A stretch of DNA of 64,000 nt from Chiayiivirga sp. (GCA_022647565.1 JALCLA010000002.1:372001-436000), one strand, 5' to 3'. Counted from the first letter of the stretch, positions 31,112 through 40,033 are shown. The notes: generated by a model from the sequence alone, not told the origin. Program-made: numbers and translations.

Positions 31112-32460
31112 CCAAGCTGCGCGAAGCGCTGCGGCGCTGGTGGCGGAGCACGCGCGGCGCGATGCCGGAGACAGCGGGCGCGGAGGCTCCCGACACGCAC
31201 CTCGACCGCGCCGCCGACAGCCTGCGTGCCTTGCTGGCCGACGACTCGATTCCACGCGACCTGCGCGACGCGCTGGCCGCCGACTACGCCGAAGTCGAAG
31301 CGATGCTCGACCGGCTGGAACACGGCCAGGTGCACCTGGCGGTGTTCGGCCGGGTCAGCGTCGGCAAGTCGGCCCTGCTCAATGCGCTGCTGGGGGAAAC
31401 ACGCTTCGAGGTTGGCGTCCTGCATGGCACCACCACGCGCCCCGGGCGTGGTGAATGGCGCGAGGCCCGCACCCAGGGCGTGCACCTGATCGACACCCCC
31501 GGCATCAACGAGCTCTCCGGAGAGGAGCGCGAAAAGCTCGCGTTCGAGGTTGCCGGCCGCAGCGACGTGGTGCTGTTCGTGGTGGACGGGGACATGACCT
31601 CGATCGAGACCGAGGCGCTGCGGGTGCTGGCCTCCACCCAGCGTCCGATCCTGCTGGCGCTCAACAAGGCCGATCGCTACACCCCGGCGCAACGCGAAGA
31701 ACTGCGTGCGCGCCTGATCGAACACGCACGCGGCAGCGTCCGTGCCGAGAATCTGGTGGAGGTGATGGCACTGCCGGCACCGGAACGGGTGCTGCAGGTG
31801 CAAGCCGATGGCAGCGAACGCGAGATCGTGCGCGAACGCGGGCCGGACGTAACCGCGCTGCGCGCGCGCCTCCTCGCGCTGCTCGAAGCCGAGGGGAAAA
31901 CCCTCGCGGCGCTGAACGCCGTACTGTTCGCGGGTCGCCTGTCGGATGAGGTCGGCCACCGCCTGACCGCTCTGCGGCGCGATCTGGCCGAGCGCGTCAC
32001 CCGCACCTATTGCCTTGCCAAGGGCGTCGCCGTGGCGCTGAACCCGGTGCCGGTCGCCGACCTGCTCGCGGCCGCGGCGCTTGACGTCGCCCTGGTCACG
32101 CATCTGTCGCGCATCTACGGCCTGCCGATGACGCGCAGCGAAGCGGGCAAGCTGCTGGCCACCATCGCGGCGCAACTCGCGGCCCTGATGGGCGCGATCT
32201 GGGGCGTGCATCTGGTGGCTTCCGCACTCAAGGGTGCCAGCGCCGGCCTCTCCACTCTTGTCACCGCCGGCGCGCAGGGCGCGCTGGCCTGGTACGCCAC
32301 CACCCTGGTTGCGCGTGCCGCAGAACGCTATCTCGCCGCCGGCAAGAGCTGGGGCGAGCAAGGGCCCAAGCGCGTGGTGCAGGAGATCGTGGATTCGCTC
32401 GACCGCGATTCCATCCTGCGCGAGGCCCGAGCCGAGATCCTGGCGCGACTGAAGCGCTGA
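31108..32460 (+). CDS. Dynamin/Era-like GTPase with DUF697-like C-terminus (second of two)
   Basis: A 450-residue GTPase starting at a GTG that overlaps the previous stop. After a short basic N-terminus the G domain shows G1 [15 protein letters not shown] (about 78-92), G2 GTTTRPGR, G3 [26 protein letters not shown], and G4 [10 protein letters not shown]. The C-terminal 160 residues contain several hydrophobic helices ([45 protein letters not shown]), in the style of DUF697 proteins that act at membranes. Unlike its operon paralogue it has no N-terminal transmembrane hairpin. Last gene of the operon. The role is unknown; GTPase control of membrane or quinone-lipid handling is only inference. 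Confidence 0.87.
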   Translation: MTKLREALRRWWRSTRGAMPETAGAEAPDTHLDRAADSLRALLADDSIPRDLRDALAADYAEVEAMLDRLEHGQVHLAVFGRVSVGKSALLNALLGETRFEVGVLHGTTTRPGRGEWREARTQGVHLIDTPGINELSGEEREKLAFEVAGRSDVVLFVVDGDMTSIETEALRVLASTQRPILLALNKADRYTPAQREELRARLIEHARGSVRAENLVEVMALPAPERVLQVQADGSEREIVRERGPDVTALRARLLALLEAEGKTLAALNAVLFAGRLSDEVGHRLTALRRDLAERVTRTYCLAKGVAVALNPVPVADLLAAAALDVALVTHLSRIYGLPMTRSEAGKLLATIAAQLAALMGAIWGVHLVASALKGASAGLSTLVTAGAQGALAWYATTLVARAAERYLAAGKSWGEQGPKRVVQEIVDSLDRDSILREARAEILARLKR

Positions 32461-32519
32461 GCGCCCGCGGTTCCGGACACCCGCAGGCAGCGCCGCTCGA
32501 CGCACGCTTCGCGCCGCCG

Positions 32520-32756
32520 TCAGTCGTCCGCTCGCGCCAGGAATCCGGCGACGACGCCGGCGTCGAAAGGCCAGTCGAGCTCCGCCCCGTCGACCGCGCG
32601 CCGCAACACCGGCACGCGCGTGCCGTAGCGCGCCTCCAGCACGGCATCGCCATCGATGAACAGGCTCTCGAACTCGGGCGCGCGCGCCTGCGCCAGCACC
32701 GCCAGCGCCTGGTCGCAGAGGTGGCAGTCGTCACGCTGGAACAGGGTCAGGCGCAT
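32520..32756 (-). CDS. Glutaredoxin-like (DUF836) thiol protein
   Basis: A 78-residue thioredoxin-fold protein. It starts [18 protein letters not shown], with the active-site pair C-H-L-C at about 11-14, and continues with a helix, the [19 protein letters not shown] segment that includes the cis-proline of the fold (VPVL), and [13 protein letters not shown]. This layout is the DUF836/glutaredoxin-like group of small redox proteins in proteobacteria. It is convergent with the GTPase operon and divergent from the serine dehydratase gene 69 bp away. Confidence 0.85.
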   Translation of the reverse strand: MRLTLFQRDDCHLCDQALAVLAQARAPEFESLFIDGDAVLEARYGTRVPVLRRAVDGAELDWPFDAGVVAGFLARADD

Positions 32757-32825
32757 GCGCTCGGGTACGGAGCCGTGCCAAGCCGAAGGGCGCATAGAAT
32801 AGGCGATTCCTTCCGGATTCCTCTC

Positions 32826-34208
32826 ATGGCCGTCAGCACCTTCGACCTGTTCAAGATCGGCATCGGACCCAGCTCCTCGCACACCGTCGGCCCGATGCGC
32901 GCGGCAGCGCGCTTCGTCGCGCGCTGGCTGGAGGAGAGCGGCCGCCTGCATGACGTGGCGCGGGTGCGGGCCGAGGTGTTCGGCTCGCTTGCCCTCACCG
33001 GGCGCGGCCACGGCACCGACAAGGCCGTGCTGATGGGCCTGGAAGGGCACATGCCCAACCTGATCGACCCCGACATCATCCCCGCCGCGCTGGCGCGCAT
33101 TCGCGGCGAGAAGAAATTGCTGCTCGGCGGCCAGCGCGAGATCGGGTTCGACGAGAAGCGCGACCTGGTCATGAACAAGCGCCAGAAGCTGCCCTACCAC
33201 ACCAATGGCATGCGTTTTTCCGCCTTCGACGCGAACGACGCGCAGATCGCGACGCGCGACTACTACTCGGTCGGCGGGGGCTTCGTGGTGAACCAGGACG
33301 AGGCTGCGGAAGACCGCATCGTGGCCGACACCACGGAGCTGCCCTATCCGTTCCACAGCGGCGACGAACTGCTGGCGCAATGCCAGAAGCATGGCCTGAG
33401 CATGGCCGGCCTGATGTACGCAAACGAGCACGCCTGGCGCGACGGCCGCGCGATCCACGCCGGGCTGCGCGAGATCTGGCAGGCGATGCAGAGTTGCGTT
33501 GCGCGCGGCATCCGCGAGGAAGGCACGCTGCCGGGCGGCCTGCACGTGGCACGGCGCGCGCCTTCGCTGCACCACGAGCTGTCCTCGCGGCCCGAGGCGG
33601 CGATGCGCGATCCGCTCACCGTGCTCGATTGGGTCAACCTCTATGCGCTCGCGGTGAACGAGGAGAATGCGGCCGGCGGACGCGTGGTCACCGCGCCCAC
33701 CAACGGCGCGGCCGGCATCATCCCGGCGGTGCTGCACTACTACGATCGCTTCATCCCGAACGCAAACGAACAGGGCGTGTTCGACTTCCTGCTCACCGCC
33801 GCCGCGGTCGGCATCCTGTACAAGGAGAACGCCTCGATCTCGGGCGCCGAAGTCGGCTGCCAGGGCGAAGTCGGCGTGGCCTGCTCGATGGCGGCGGCCG
33901 GCCTCAGCGCCGCGCTGGGCGGCAGCCCCGGCCAGATCGAGAACGCGGCCGAAATCGGCATGGAACACAACCTCGGCCTCACCTGCGACCCGATCGGCGG
34001 CCTGGTGCAGATCCCGTGCATCGAACGCAATGCGATGGGCGCGGTGAAGGCGATCAATGCCTCGCGCATGGCGCTGCGCGGCGACGGCAAGCACAAGGTC
34101 TCGCTCGACAAGGTGATCAAGACCATGCGCGACACCGGTCGCGACATGCAGGACAAGTACAAGGAAACTTCGCGCGGCGGCCTCGCGGTGAACGTGATCG
34201 AGTGTTGA
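32826..34208 (+). CDS. sdaA: L-serine ammonia-lyase, iron-sulfur type
   Basis: Converts L-serine to pyruvate and ammonia. The 460-residue single-chain enzyme has the alpha and beta parts fused, as in SdaA/SdaB. It starts [20 protein letters not shown], with the SSSHTVGP substrate motif, and the C-terminal half holds the cysteines that bind the labile 4Fe-4S cluster in [17 protein letters not shown] and [19 protein letters not shown], plus the SRMAL and [10 protein letters not shown] end. A -10-like TAGAAT is at 32795-32800. The frame is open upstream; the ATG at 32826 matches the family start. Confidence 0.96.
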   Translation: MAVSTFDLFKIGIGPSSSHTVGPMRAAARFVARWLEESGRLHDVARVRAEVFGSLALTGRGHGTDKAVLMGLEGHMPNLIDPDIIPAALARIRGEKKLLLGGQREIGFDEKRDLVMNKRQKLPYHTNGMRFSAFDANDAQIATRDYYSVGGGFVVNQDEAAEDRIVADTTELPYPFHSGDELLAQCQKHGLSMAGLMYANEHAWRDGRAIHAGLREIWQAMQSCVARGIREEGTLPGGLHVARRAPSLHHELSSRPEAAMRDPLTVLDWVNLYALAVNEENAAGGRVVTAPTNGAAGIIPAVLHYYDRFIPNANEQGVFDFLLTAAAVGILYKENASISGAEVGCQGEVGVACSMAAAGLSAALGGSPGQIENAAEIGMEHNLGLTCDPIGGLVQIPCIERNAMGAVKAINASRMALRGDGKHKVSLDKVIKTMRDTGRDMQDKYKETSRGGLAVNVIEC

Positions 34209-34460
34209 CGGCGATTCCGCGCGCCACAATCTGGGCGAGAACGCGCACCAGATCGTCGACGGGACGCCTTCACGGCGACCGGCCGGCGTTGCTCCGCCAC
34301 ATCGCCACAATCGCGACTACTGAATCGACTTGTCGGGTAGGCGTTTCAAATCTCGTCCATGACTACGGACCGTTTCCGTCCGGAGACGGTCGTCACGACG
34401 CCCACATTGCCTTTGCGCAATTGCCGCGCGACGGCGGGCATTCCGACCATGGAGAGCACG

Positions 34461-34700
34461 ATGCGCAAGTCCCCGATGATCATTGGAGTGGTATCTCTGG
34501 CCCTGAGCCTGGGCTTGGTACAGGCGAAAACGGCAACGAGGTCCGAAGCCTCACCGGAACCTCGGTTCCAGCTTGCCAATCTGAGCGGATCGAAGCTGGG
34601 ATCCAACAGCGGGTTCTGCAGAAAGATGGACTACTACTGTCTGCGCGGCGATCAGAACGCCTGCGACACCTTCGACCGTCTTTGCGTCCCGAAGGATTGA
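34461..34700 (+). CDS. Small secreted four-cysteine protein (tandem copy 1)
   Basis: A 79-residue product: signal peptide MRKSPMIIGVVSLALSLGLVQA, a short linker, then a cysteine module SGFCRKMDYYCLRGDQNACD to the last Cys in DRLC. The spacing is C-x6-C-x7-C-x6-C, and the next gene (34913-35155) has exactly the same spacing with the same SGFCxKM and RGxQNAC wording, so they are paralogues. A GGAG (34451-34454) sits six bases before the ATG at 34461; an in-frame ATG at 34449 would put four residues ahead of the signal peptide. I do not recognise the family. Two disulfides in the periplasm or outside are likely; a role as toxin, bacteriocin-like or signalling peptide is open. Confidence 0.65.
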   Translation: MRKSPMIIGVVSLALSLGLVQAKTATRSEASPEPRFQLANLSGSKLGSNSGFCRKMDYYCLRGDQNACDTFDRLCVPKD

Positions 34701-34710
34701 GGTCGTCTCG

Positions 34711-34745
34711 CCGTGGCACGGATCGGAAACGATCCGCCGCCACGG
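34711..34745 (+). other. Strong two-stem RNA hairpin with GAAA tetraloop after peptide gene 1
   Basis: An outer 6-bp stem (CCGTGG at 34711-34716 with CCACGG at 34740-34745) encloses a perfect 7-bp stem (CGGATCG at 34719-34725 with CGATCCG at 34730-34736) closed by a GAAA loop, a stable GNRA tetraloop. No U-run follows, so it is not a classical terminator; it could protect a 3' end or be a structured leader for the next gene. A related hairpin follows gene 2 at 35231-35248. Confidence 0.6.
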
Positions 34746-34912
34746 CGATGCCGCACCCGGCTTCGGCGCCGCGACCGCGATGTCCGCATGTCGGCTATCC
34801 GCTTCGAACTGCGTCTACCTCCCTGAGCCGCGCTTCAGATCGGGGCCGGCGCCCACGACGCGGACAATCGCTACCCGAGCGACGCCCGACGTCCCACCAC
34901 TTGGAGAGTGAA

Positions 34913-35155
34913 ATGCGCAAGATATTGGAGATGATTGGAATGCTTGCCCTGGTCCTGAGCCTGGATATGGCTCAAGCCAATCCCGCGCCGCCGCTGGAAT
35001 CCCGGTTCGCACTCACCGGCTGGAGCGCATCGAAAATGGACCCCAGCAGTGGGTTCTGCGCAAAGATGTACCAGTCCTGCGTACGTGGCAATCAGAACGC
35101 GTGCAACAACTACTTCCGCCACTGCTTGTCGTCGCCGCTCCCGGTCGAGGGCTAG
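34913..35155 (+). CDS. Small secreted four-cysteine protein (tandem copy 2)
   Basis: An 80-residue product with signal peptide MRKILEMIGMLALVLSLDMAQA, a linker with the phrase FALTGWSASKMDPS, and the module SGFCAKMYQSCVRGNQNACN ending at the Cys of FRHC, spacing C-x6-C-x7-C-x6-C. A Shine-Dalgarno GGAGAG (34902-34907) is well placed before the ATG at 34913. The frame is open long before this, but the strong ribosome site and the signal peptide fix the start. It is a paralogue of the gene 212 bp upstream, and the 3' flanks also match. Family not recognised. Confidence 0.65.
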   Translation: MRKILEMIGMLALVLSLDMAQANPAPPLESRFALTGWSASKMDPSSGFCAKMYQSCVRGNQNACNNYFRHCLSSPLPVEG

Positions 35156-35230
35156 CGACGGCGTAGGCATGCGCGGCTCGGATCAGAATGACATTCCGCG
35201 ATCGCAGCAGTGAGATTGCAGGCCAAGGCG

Positions 35231-35248
35231 CGGGTCGGAAACGATCCG
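35231..35248 (+). other. RNA hairpin with GAAA tetraloop after peptide gene 2
   Basis: CGGGTCG (35231-35237) pairs with CGATCCG (35242-35248) around a GAAA loop, seven pairs including one G-U. It matches the hairpin after gene 1 in sequence, loop and the following GCGATGC, with one difference in the stem that is kept paired as G-U. This suggests that the stem is under selection and that the duplicated unit included the 3' flank. Confidence 0.55.
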
Positions 35249-35366
35249 TCGCCGCTGCGATGCAGTGGCCCGCGTCGGATCGCGCGGGCGAACGCAGTCA
35301 AGGGCACCGATACCTCGCGCTGCGGTCCCGCGGTCGACGCAAATGCGTGTCGAGAAACAACCAGCG

Positions 35367-36494
35367 TCAGCGCGTCGTCAGGGGCACGCGCCGCCCATCG
35401 AGCAGGCCACGGCTGAGCCGGTCGCCTTCGATGAAGAGCAGTTCGCCCGATTCGCCTTGCTTGATGCTGCTGTCGATGGCGATCACGCGGCCGCCATGGT
35501 GGCTGCCGACCTGCTCCATCGAGGTGTGTCCGACCACGATCCGCGCCACGCCGATGCGCTGCACGAGATCCGTGACCGCGGCGGTGTCGAGCTGGCCATC
35601 GAAGTAGCCGCGATACCAGATCGGGCTGTCCGTACCGTTGTAGAGGCGATGCAGGCGCGCATCCGCCTGCAGTGCCTCGCGCGGCAACCCGAGCGAGCGT
35701 TGGTAATCGGCGTTCACCGTTGCGCGTTCGGCCACGAGTTCCACGTTCGCAGGCGCGATGCCGCCATGCAGGAACAGGGTGTCGCCCAGCTTGAGCAGGG
35801 CCGGGCGGGTGCGCAGCCATTGACCGATCACGGTGTCGGCCCCGAACAGCGCCGGGTAATCGCGTCCCAGGCGCTGCGGGATCTCGACATAGCGCGGATG
35901 CAGGTAACGCAGGTCACCGTACAGCACCATCGCTTCGTGGTTGCCGAGCACGAAATGCACCGCGCCGCCCGCCCGCTGCGCCTGTTGCTGCAATCGGTAC
36001 AGCAGCCAGAAGGTCTCGGTGACACGCGCACCGCGATCGAACACGTCGCCGGTCACGACCAGGGTGTCGCGTCCGCCACGCCAGCGATCACGCGCATCGA
36101 TCAGTCCATGCGCGCGCAACAGGCGAACCAGCAGCCCGTACTGGCCGTGGATGTCGGACACGGCGACGATGCGATCGCCCGTGGGCGCGGCGGTGCCATC
36201 CTGCGCCTTGGCCTCGGCCGCTATCTCGATCGGGAACGGATAGGCGCAGCGCGGCTTGAGCGTGGTGCCCGAGCGCGTGGCGCGAAGTGTCTTCGTGAGC
36301 GCCCTGCCGTCACACAGCCAGTGCGCCTCAAGATCGGCGCCATTGCGAAACACGTAGGGCCCGTCGTCCAGGTCGTGCGCATCGCCTGCTGCCGCCGTCG
36401 CCGCGAGCGGCGTCATCGCGGCAAGCACGACAGCGAGCAGGCACATTCCCAGCGTCAGGAGGCGCTGCAATCGGGCACGATCGAAAGGGGTCAC
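35367..36494 (-). CDS. Exported calcineurin-like (Shelphs-type) phosphoesterase
   Basis: A 375-residue metallophosphatase. The first 36 residues hold a hydrophobic signal segment (LLTLGMCLLAVVLAAM). The metal-binding motifs are in order: VAVSDIHGQY (D-x-H), VVTGDVFDRG (G-D-x-x-D-R-G), VLGNHEAMVL (G-N-H-E), and the later LHGGIAP and VVGHTSMEQ histidines. This order and length fit the Shewanella-like phosphatase group of the PPP superfamily, which are often periplasmic in bacteria. It lies 17 bp after hom in the methionine operon and reads the same way, so it may be co-transcribed, though a role in methionine synthesis is not evident. Confidence 0.88.
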   Translation of the reverse strand: MTPFDRARLQRLLTLGMCLLAVVLAAMTPLAATAAAGDAHDLDDGPYVFRNGADLEAHWLCDGRALTKTLRATRSGTTLKPRCAYPFPIEIAAEAKAQDGTAAPTGDRIVAVSDIHGQYGLLVRLLRAHGLIDARDRWRGGRDTLVVTGDVFDRGARVTETFWLLYRLQQQAQRAGGAVHFVLGNHEAMVLYGDLRYLHPRYVEIPQRLGRDYPALFGADTVIGQWLRTRPALLKLGDTLFLHGGIAPANVELVAERATVNADYQRSLGLPREALQADARLHRLYNGTDSPIWYRGYFDGQLDTAAVTDLVQRIGVARIVVGHTSMEQVGSHHGGRVIAIDSSIKQGESGELLFIEGDRLSRGLLDGRRVPLTTR

Positions 36495-36511
36495 GACAAG
36501 GCATTCCTGGG

Positions 36512-37642
36512 TCAGGCGGGTCCGGCGATGGCCAGCACGTCGTCCAGCAGGGCGGCCGCCGTCACCTGCGCGCCGGCGCCCGGCCCCTGGATCACGAGCG
36601 GGCGCTCCGGGTAGCGATCAGACCACAGCGCGACGCGATTGTCGCAGCCACCGCCTTGCGCCAGGGCGTCGTGGGCCGGCAACTCCTCCAGGCCAACGCT
36701 CGCGCCCCGCTCATCGAGCCGCGCAATGAAGCGCAGCCGTCGCCCTTCGCAATGCGCCTGCCGGAAGCGTTCGCGCAGCGGCGCATCGAGTAGCTCCAAT
36801 GCATCGAACGCAGCCGCGCGCGACAATCCGGCCAGTGCCGTCGGCACCAGCGATTCCACCCTCACGTCGTCGGCCTCCAGTTCATGGCCTGCCGCGCGCG
36901 CGAGGATGAGGAGCTTGCGTCGCACGTCCTCGCCGGAGAGATCGTCGCGCGGATCGGGTTCGGCATAGCCCAGGGCATGCGCTTGCCGCACCAGGGTCGA
37001 GAACGGGCGCATGCCGTCGTAGTTCGAGAACAACCAGCCGAGCGAACCGGACAACACACCGGCAAGGCCGTGGATGCGGTCGCCACCCGCCCGCAAGGAT
37101 TGCACGGTGCGCAACAGCGGCAGACCCGCGCCCACCGTCGCCGCCGCGCCATAGCGTGCCCCGCCGCGGGTTGCGGCGCGGATCGCGCTCCAGCGCGCGA
37201 GGCTGGCGCCCTGCCCCAGCTTGCAGGCGGTGACCACGTGTACGCCCTGTGCCAGCCAGGAGGCATGGCGTTCCGCGATCGCGTCGTTGGCCGTGGCATC
37301 GATCACGATCCGGGTTCCGCCCGGTCCCAGGGCGGCCAATGGATCGAAGCTCTGCACGTTTGGCTCGCGCTCGGCCAGCCGTGCCAGCGCTTCACCCGCC
37401 GGAAATCCAGCGCCGGCGTGGACGCTGCGACGCGAGTCCGCCACCCCGACAAGACGCAGGCCGACAAAGCCCGGCTGGCTGCGCAAGCGGTCCCAGCGCT
37501 GCAGCACGGCGGTACCGACCGTCCCCACGCCCAACAGCACGCAGCATGCGGGCTCGCGCTCGGTCCACGGCGCCGACGGCGCGCCTCGCCAGGCTGCGCC
37601 GCGATCCGATTCGCTCCACTCGCGACGCAGCCCCAGGCTCAT
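36512..37642 (-). CDS. hom: Homoserine dehydrogenase
   Basis: Reduces aspartate semialdehyde to homoserine with NAD(P)H. The 376-residue protein has the Rossmann motif LLGVGTVGTAVLQRW at about residue 35, VIDATANDAIAERHASWL, VVTACKLGQG, and the catalytic-domain segment ATVGAGLPLLRTVQSLRAGGD with the LSGSLGWLFSNYDG loop and GYAEPDPRDDLSGEDVRRKLLIL, both family signatures. There is no aspartokinase part, unlike MetL/ThrA, and no ACT domain. Its ATG overlaps the metB stop by four bases, so homoserine supply is coupled to MetX and MetB that use it. Confidence 0.95.
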   Translation of the reverse strand: MSLGLRREWSESDRGAAWRGAPSAPWTEREPACCVLLGVGTVGTAVLQRWDRLRSQPGFVGLRLVGVADSRRSVHAGAGFPAGEALARLAEREPNVQSFDPLAALGPGGTRIVIDATANDAIAERHASWLAQGVHVVTACKLGQGASLARWSAIRAATRGGARYGAAATVGAGLPLLRTVQSLRAGGDRIHGLAGVLSGSLGWLFSNYDGMRPFSTLVRQAHALGYAEPDPRDDLSGEDVRRKLLILARAAGHELEADDVRVESLVPTALAGLSRAAAFDALELLDAPLRERFRQAHCEGRRLRFIARLDERGASVGLEELPAHDALAQGGGCDNRVALWSDRYPERPLVIQGPGAGAQVTAAALLDDVLAIAGPA

Positions 37643-38874
37643 GCCGGTACGGCCTCGCGTTTGGCGTGACGCGCCAGGCGCGCGGCGCGCAGCAGGCCTG
37701 CTTCGAGATCGGCCGCGAGGTCCTCGGCGGCTTCGATGCCCACCGACAATCGCAGCAGGCCATCCGAAATGCCGGCCACGCGCCGCGCCTCCGCACTCAT
37801 CGCGGCATGCGTCATGGTGGCCGGATGCGCCACCAGGCTCTCCACGCCACCCAGCGATTCAGCCAGGGTGAAACAGCGCAAGCCGTCGACGAAGGCGCGC
37901 ACTTCCGGCTCGCCGCCGTGCAGTTCCAGGCTCAGCATCGCGCCGAAACCGCGTTGCTGGCGCGTCGCGAGCGCATGGCCCGGGTGGCTCGCCAGTCCGG
38001 GGTAATACACCCTGGCCACGGCCGGATGCCCGGCCAGCAAGGCCGCGAGCGCCGCGGCGTTCTCCTGATGCACGCGCAAGCGTGCATCGAGAGTGCGCAA
38101 TCCACGCAAGGTGAGGAAGCTGTCGAAGGGTGAGCCGGTCAATCCCAGTGCGTTCGCCCACCACGCGAGCTGTTCGTGCAGCGCGGCGTCCCGGGCCACC
38201 ACCGCCCCGCCCACCACGTCACTGTGGCCATTGATGTACTTGGTAGTCGAATGCACTACCAGGTCGGCACCAAGCGCGATTGGAGTCTGAAGCGCGGGCG
38301 AGAGGAAGGTGTTGTCGACCACTACGGTCGCGCCGACCGCATGCGCCGCGTCCGCCACGTGCCGGATGTCGGTCAGGCGCAGCAGCGGATTGGACGGGGT
38401 CTCGATCCAGACGATGCGGGGCCGGGTCGCCAGTGCCGCGGCCAGGGCCACCGGATCGGCGTAGTCGATGGTGTGCAGGACGAAGTGGTGCTTCTTCGCC
38501 AGCGCATTGAACAGGCGCCAGCTGCCACCGTAGCCATCATGCGGCACCACGATGCCCTGGCCGGGTTCGAGCAGGGCCAGCACCAGGGTGATTGCCGCCA
38601 TGCCGGTGGCCGTTACCACGCCTCCCGCCCCGCCTTCGAGCTCGGCCAGCGCGTCGCCGAGTTGGTCGCGGGTCGGATTGCCGCTGCGGGTGTAGTCGTA
38701 TTTGCGCTTCTGGTCGAAGCCGGCGAAGCTGAAATTGGTAGAAAGGCAGATCGGGGGCACCACCGCGCCGTGCGCGGCGTCGCTGTCGATGCCGGCGCGC
38801 ACCGCGGCGGTGGCCGGTTGGCGCCTGTGCGCATCAGCCTCGGTGGCAAGGTGCAGGGAAGCCGACGTGCTCAT
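37639..38874 (-). CDS. metB: Cystathionine gamma-synthase / O-acylhomoserine lyase (PLP enzyme)
   Basis: A 411-residue Cys/Met-metabolism PLP enzyme. Marks are TRSGNPTRDQLGDALAELEGG, TATGMAAITLVL, VVPHDGYGGSWRLF, VWIETPSNPLLRLTDI, VVDNTFLSPALQTPIALGAD and the PLP lysine K212 in HSTTKYINGHSDVVGG. It joins activated homoserine with cysteine to give cystathionine, or with sulfide to give homocysteine; the family cannot be split by sequence alone, but the metX neighbour places it in methionine synthesis. ATGA overlaps couple it to metX before and hom after. Confidence 0.93.
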   Translation of the reverse strand: MSTSASLHLATEADAHRRQPATAAVRAGIDSDAAHGAVVPPICLSTNFSFAGFDQKRKYDYTRSGNPTRDQLGDALAELEGGAGGVVTATGMAAITLVLALLEPGQGIVVPHDGYGGSWRLFNALAKKHHFVLHTIDYADPVALAAALATRPRIVWIETPSNPLLRLTDIRHVADAAHAVGATVVVDNTFLSPALQTPIALGADLVVHSTTKYINGHSDVVGGAVVARDAALHEQLAWWANALGLTGSPFDSFLTLRGLRTLDARLRVHQENAAALAALLAGHPAVARVYYPGLASHPGHALATRQQRGFGAMLSLELHGGEPEVRAFVDGLRCFTLAESLGGVESLVAHPATMTHAAMSAEARRVAGISDGLLRLSVGIEAAEDLAADLEAGLLRAARLARHAKREAVPA

Positions 38875-39944
38875 GCCGCAACTCCCGTGATGTGCGCGCT
38901 GCCCGACAGGGCCGAATCCAGCACCGCAGTGATCGCGCCGGTTTCCTTGAGGAAGGCGTCGTGCCCGTAGCGCGACGCGATGCGATGCAGTCTGCACGGC
39001 GCACCCAGTTCCGCGGCGAGGGTTTCGAGATCGGCCAGCGGCACGATCTGGTCCTGCTCGATCGCGACCAGATCGGTGGGCACGCGCACCTCGGCCGGAT
39101 CCACCCGATGCAGATCGATCGACTCGGACAGGCGCAGGTAGGCGGTGGGGCTGAAACGCGCCACGAAGCGCGGCCCGACCGCATCGAAGTAGTCTTCCAC
39201 CGCGAACCGCGCCCCCTGCGTCCCGATCGAAGCAGCCACATCGAAGCGTGCGTCGAATTCCTCCGCGCTGCGGTAGCCGATCACCGCCAGCGAGCGTGCC
39301 AGCGCCAGCGCCTCGCGCACCGAGCCTTCGTCGCGCCCCAGCTGCACGATGCGACGCTGGATCACGCGCAAGGCCGTGGCCTGGGGATGCGAGCGATGCG
39401 CGCCGCTGATCGCGACCAGTCGGGCCAGACGCCGTGGATGACGGGCCGCGAATTGCAGCCCGACCATGGCGCCGTAGGAGGCGCCCACGAACGCGGCCGC
39501 ACGCTCGATGCCAAGTTCGTCCAGCACGGCAGCCAAGGCATCGGCCTGATCGCGCGGATCGAGCGTGACATCGAGCGTGCCGTCCGCGCCGAGCCAGTCG
39601 ATCGACAGGAGGCGAAAACGCTCGCTGTCGAGCGCCCTGCCGGGACCGGCTTGTTCGCCCCACCAGCCCGCTTCCGGATGCGCCCGGCTGGCGCAGCAAT
39701 GACGCGTGGCCGAGATGCCGCCTTGCACGATCAGCAGCGGCGCACCGGCGGGGCCCACGCACTCCCAGGCGATGCGCACGCGCCGCGCGCCGACGTGGCG
39801 CAGGTTGAGCGTCGCATCCAGCACGCCGCGCGAGCGCGGCGGCAGGGAGAAGGCTTCGGCAACGGCGGCGGCGGCGGCGGCGGCGGCGAGACTACAGTCG
39901 CCGAGCGAGACGTCGTGGGATGCGGGGGCGGCGGAGAAGCTCAT
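38871..39944 (-). CDS. metX: Homoserine O-acyltransferase MetX (alpha/beta-hydrolase type)
   Basis: Activates homoserine by O-acylation in the first committed step of methionine synthesis. The 357-residue protein has the MetX fold: RIAWECVGPAGAPLLIVQGG, the nucleophile elbow FVGASYGAMVGLQ (Ser), RRLARLVAISGAHRSHP, AIEQDQIVPLADLE (Asp) and ASRYGHDAFLKE (His). In Xanthomonadales many MetX proteins use succinyl-CoA; the acyl donor here is not certain. The region is preceded by a SAM-I riboswitch. Two starts are possible, ATG 39950 and ATG 39944; the second lies eight bases after the Shine-Dalgarno CGAGG (39957-39953) and is preferred. Residues near 20-28 are a run of eight alanines encoded by a GCC-type triplet repeat. 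Confidence 0.93.
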   Translation of the reverse strand: MSFSAAPASHDVSLGDCSLAAAAAAAAVAEAFSLPPRSRGVLDATLNLRHVGARRVRIAWECVGPAGAPLLIVQGGISATRHCCASRAHPEAGWWGEQAGPGRALDSERFRLLSIDWLGADGTLDVTLDPRDQADALAAVLDELGIERAAAFVGASYGAMVGLQFAARHPRRLARLVAISGAHRSHPQATALRVIQRRIVQLGRDEGSVREALALARSLAVIGYRSAEEFDARFDVAASIGTQGARFAVEDYFDAVGPRFVARFSPTAYLRLSESIDLHRVDPAEVRVPTDLVAIEQDQIVPLADLETLAAELGAPCRLHRIASRYGHDAFLKETGAITAVLDSALSGSAHITGVAA

Positions 39945-39952
39945 CGTCATGT

Positions 39953-40033
39953 CCTCGAATGGATCGATGGATCCCGACGAGGTTTCCGCGGTTGGAACCG
40001 ACGATGCGCGCAGGCTGCGCCGTGAGGCGCAGC
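39953..40033 (-). promoter_or_regulatory. Possible expression platform of the SAM riboswitch (Shine-Dalgarno sequestering)
   Basis: Three pairings are visible on the minus strand. (1) A perfect 8-bp hairpin, GCUGCGCC/GGCGCAGC, at 40033-40014 just after riboswitch P1, with no U-run. (2) CCUCG (39982-39978) can pair with the Shine-Dalgarno CGAGG (39957-39953), enclosing a GGAUC/GAUCC stem. (3) GGUUCC (39999-39994) can pair with GGAAACC (39987-39981), which uses the same CC as pairing 2, so 2 and 3 exclude each other. This fits a switch at the level of translation, but is inference from pairing only. Confidence 0.4.

Noticed and set aside
34711..34745. Rho-independent terminator after peptide gene 1
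   Set aside because: The stem is strong but followed by GCGATGCCGC rather than a T-run, and the same element recurs after gene 2; listed as an RNA hairpin instead.
39863..39888. Phase variation of metX by the CGG triplet repeat
   Set aside because: Changes of whole triplets keep the frame, so the run cannot switch metX on and off; it was kept only as a minor length variant.
40014..40033. Classical intrinsic terminator in the metX leader
   Set aside because: The 8-bp stem is perfect, but no U-run follows on the minus strand, so it was kept as part of a possible expression platform only.
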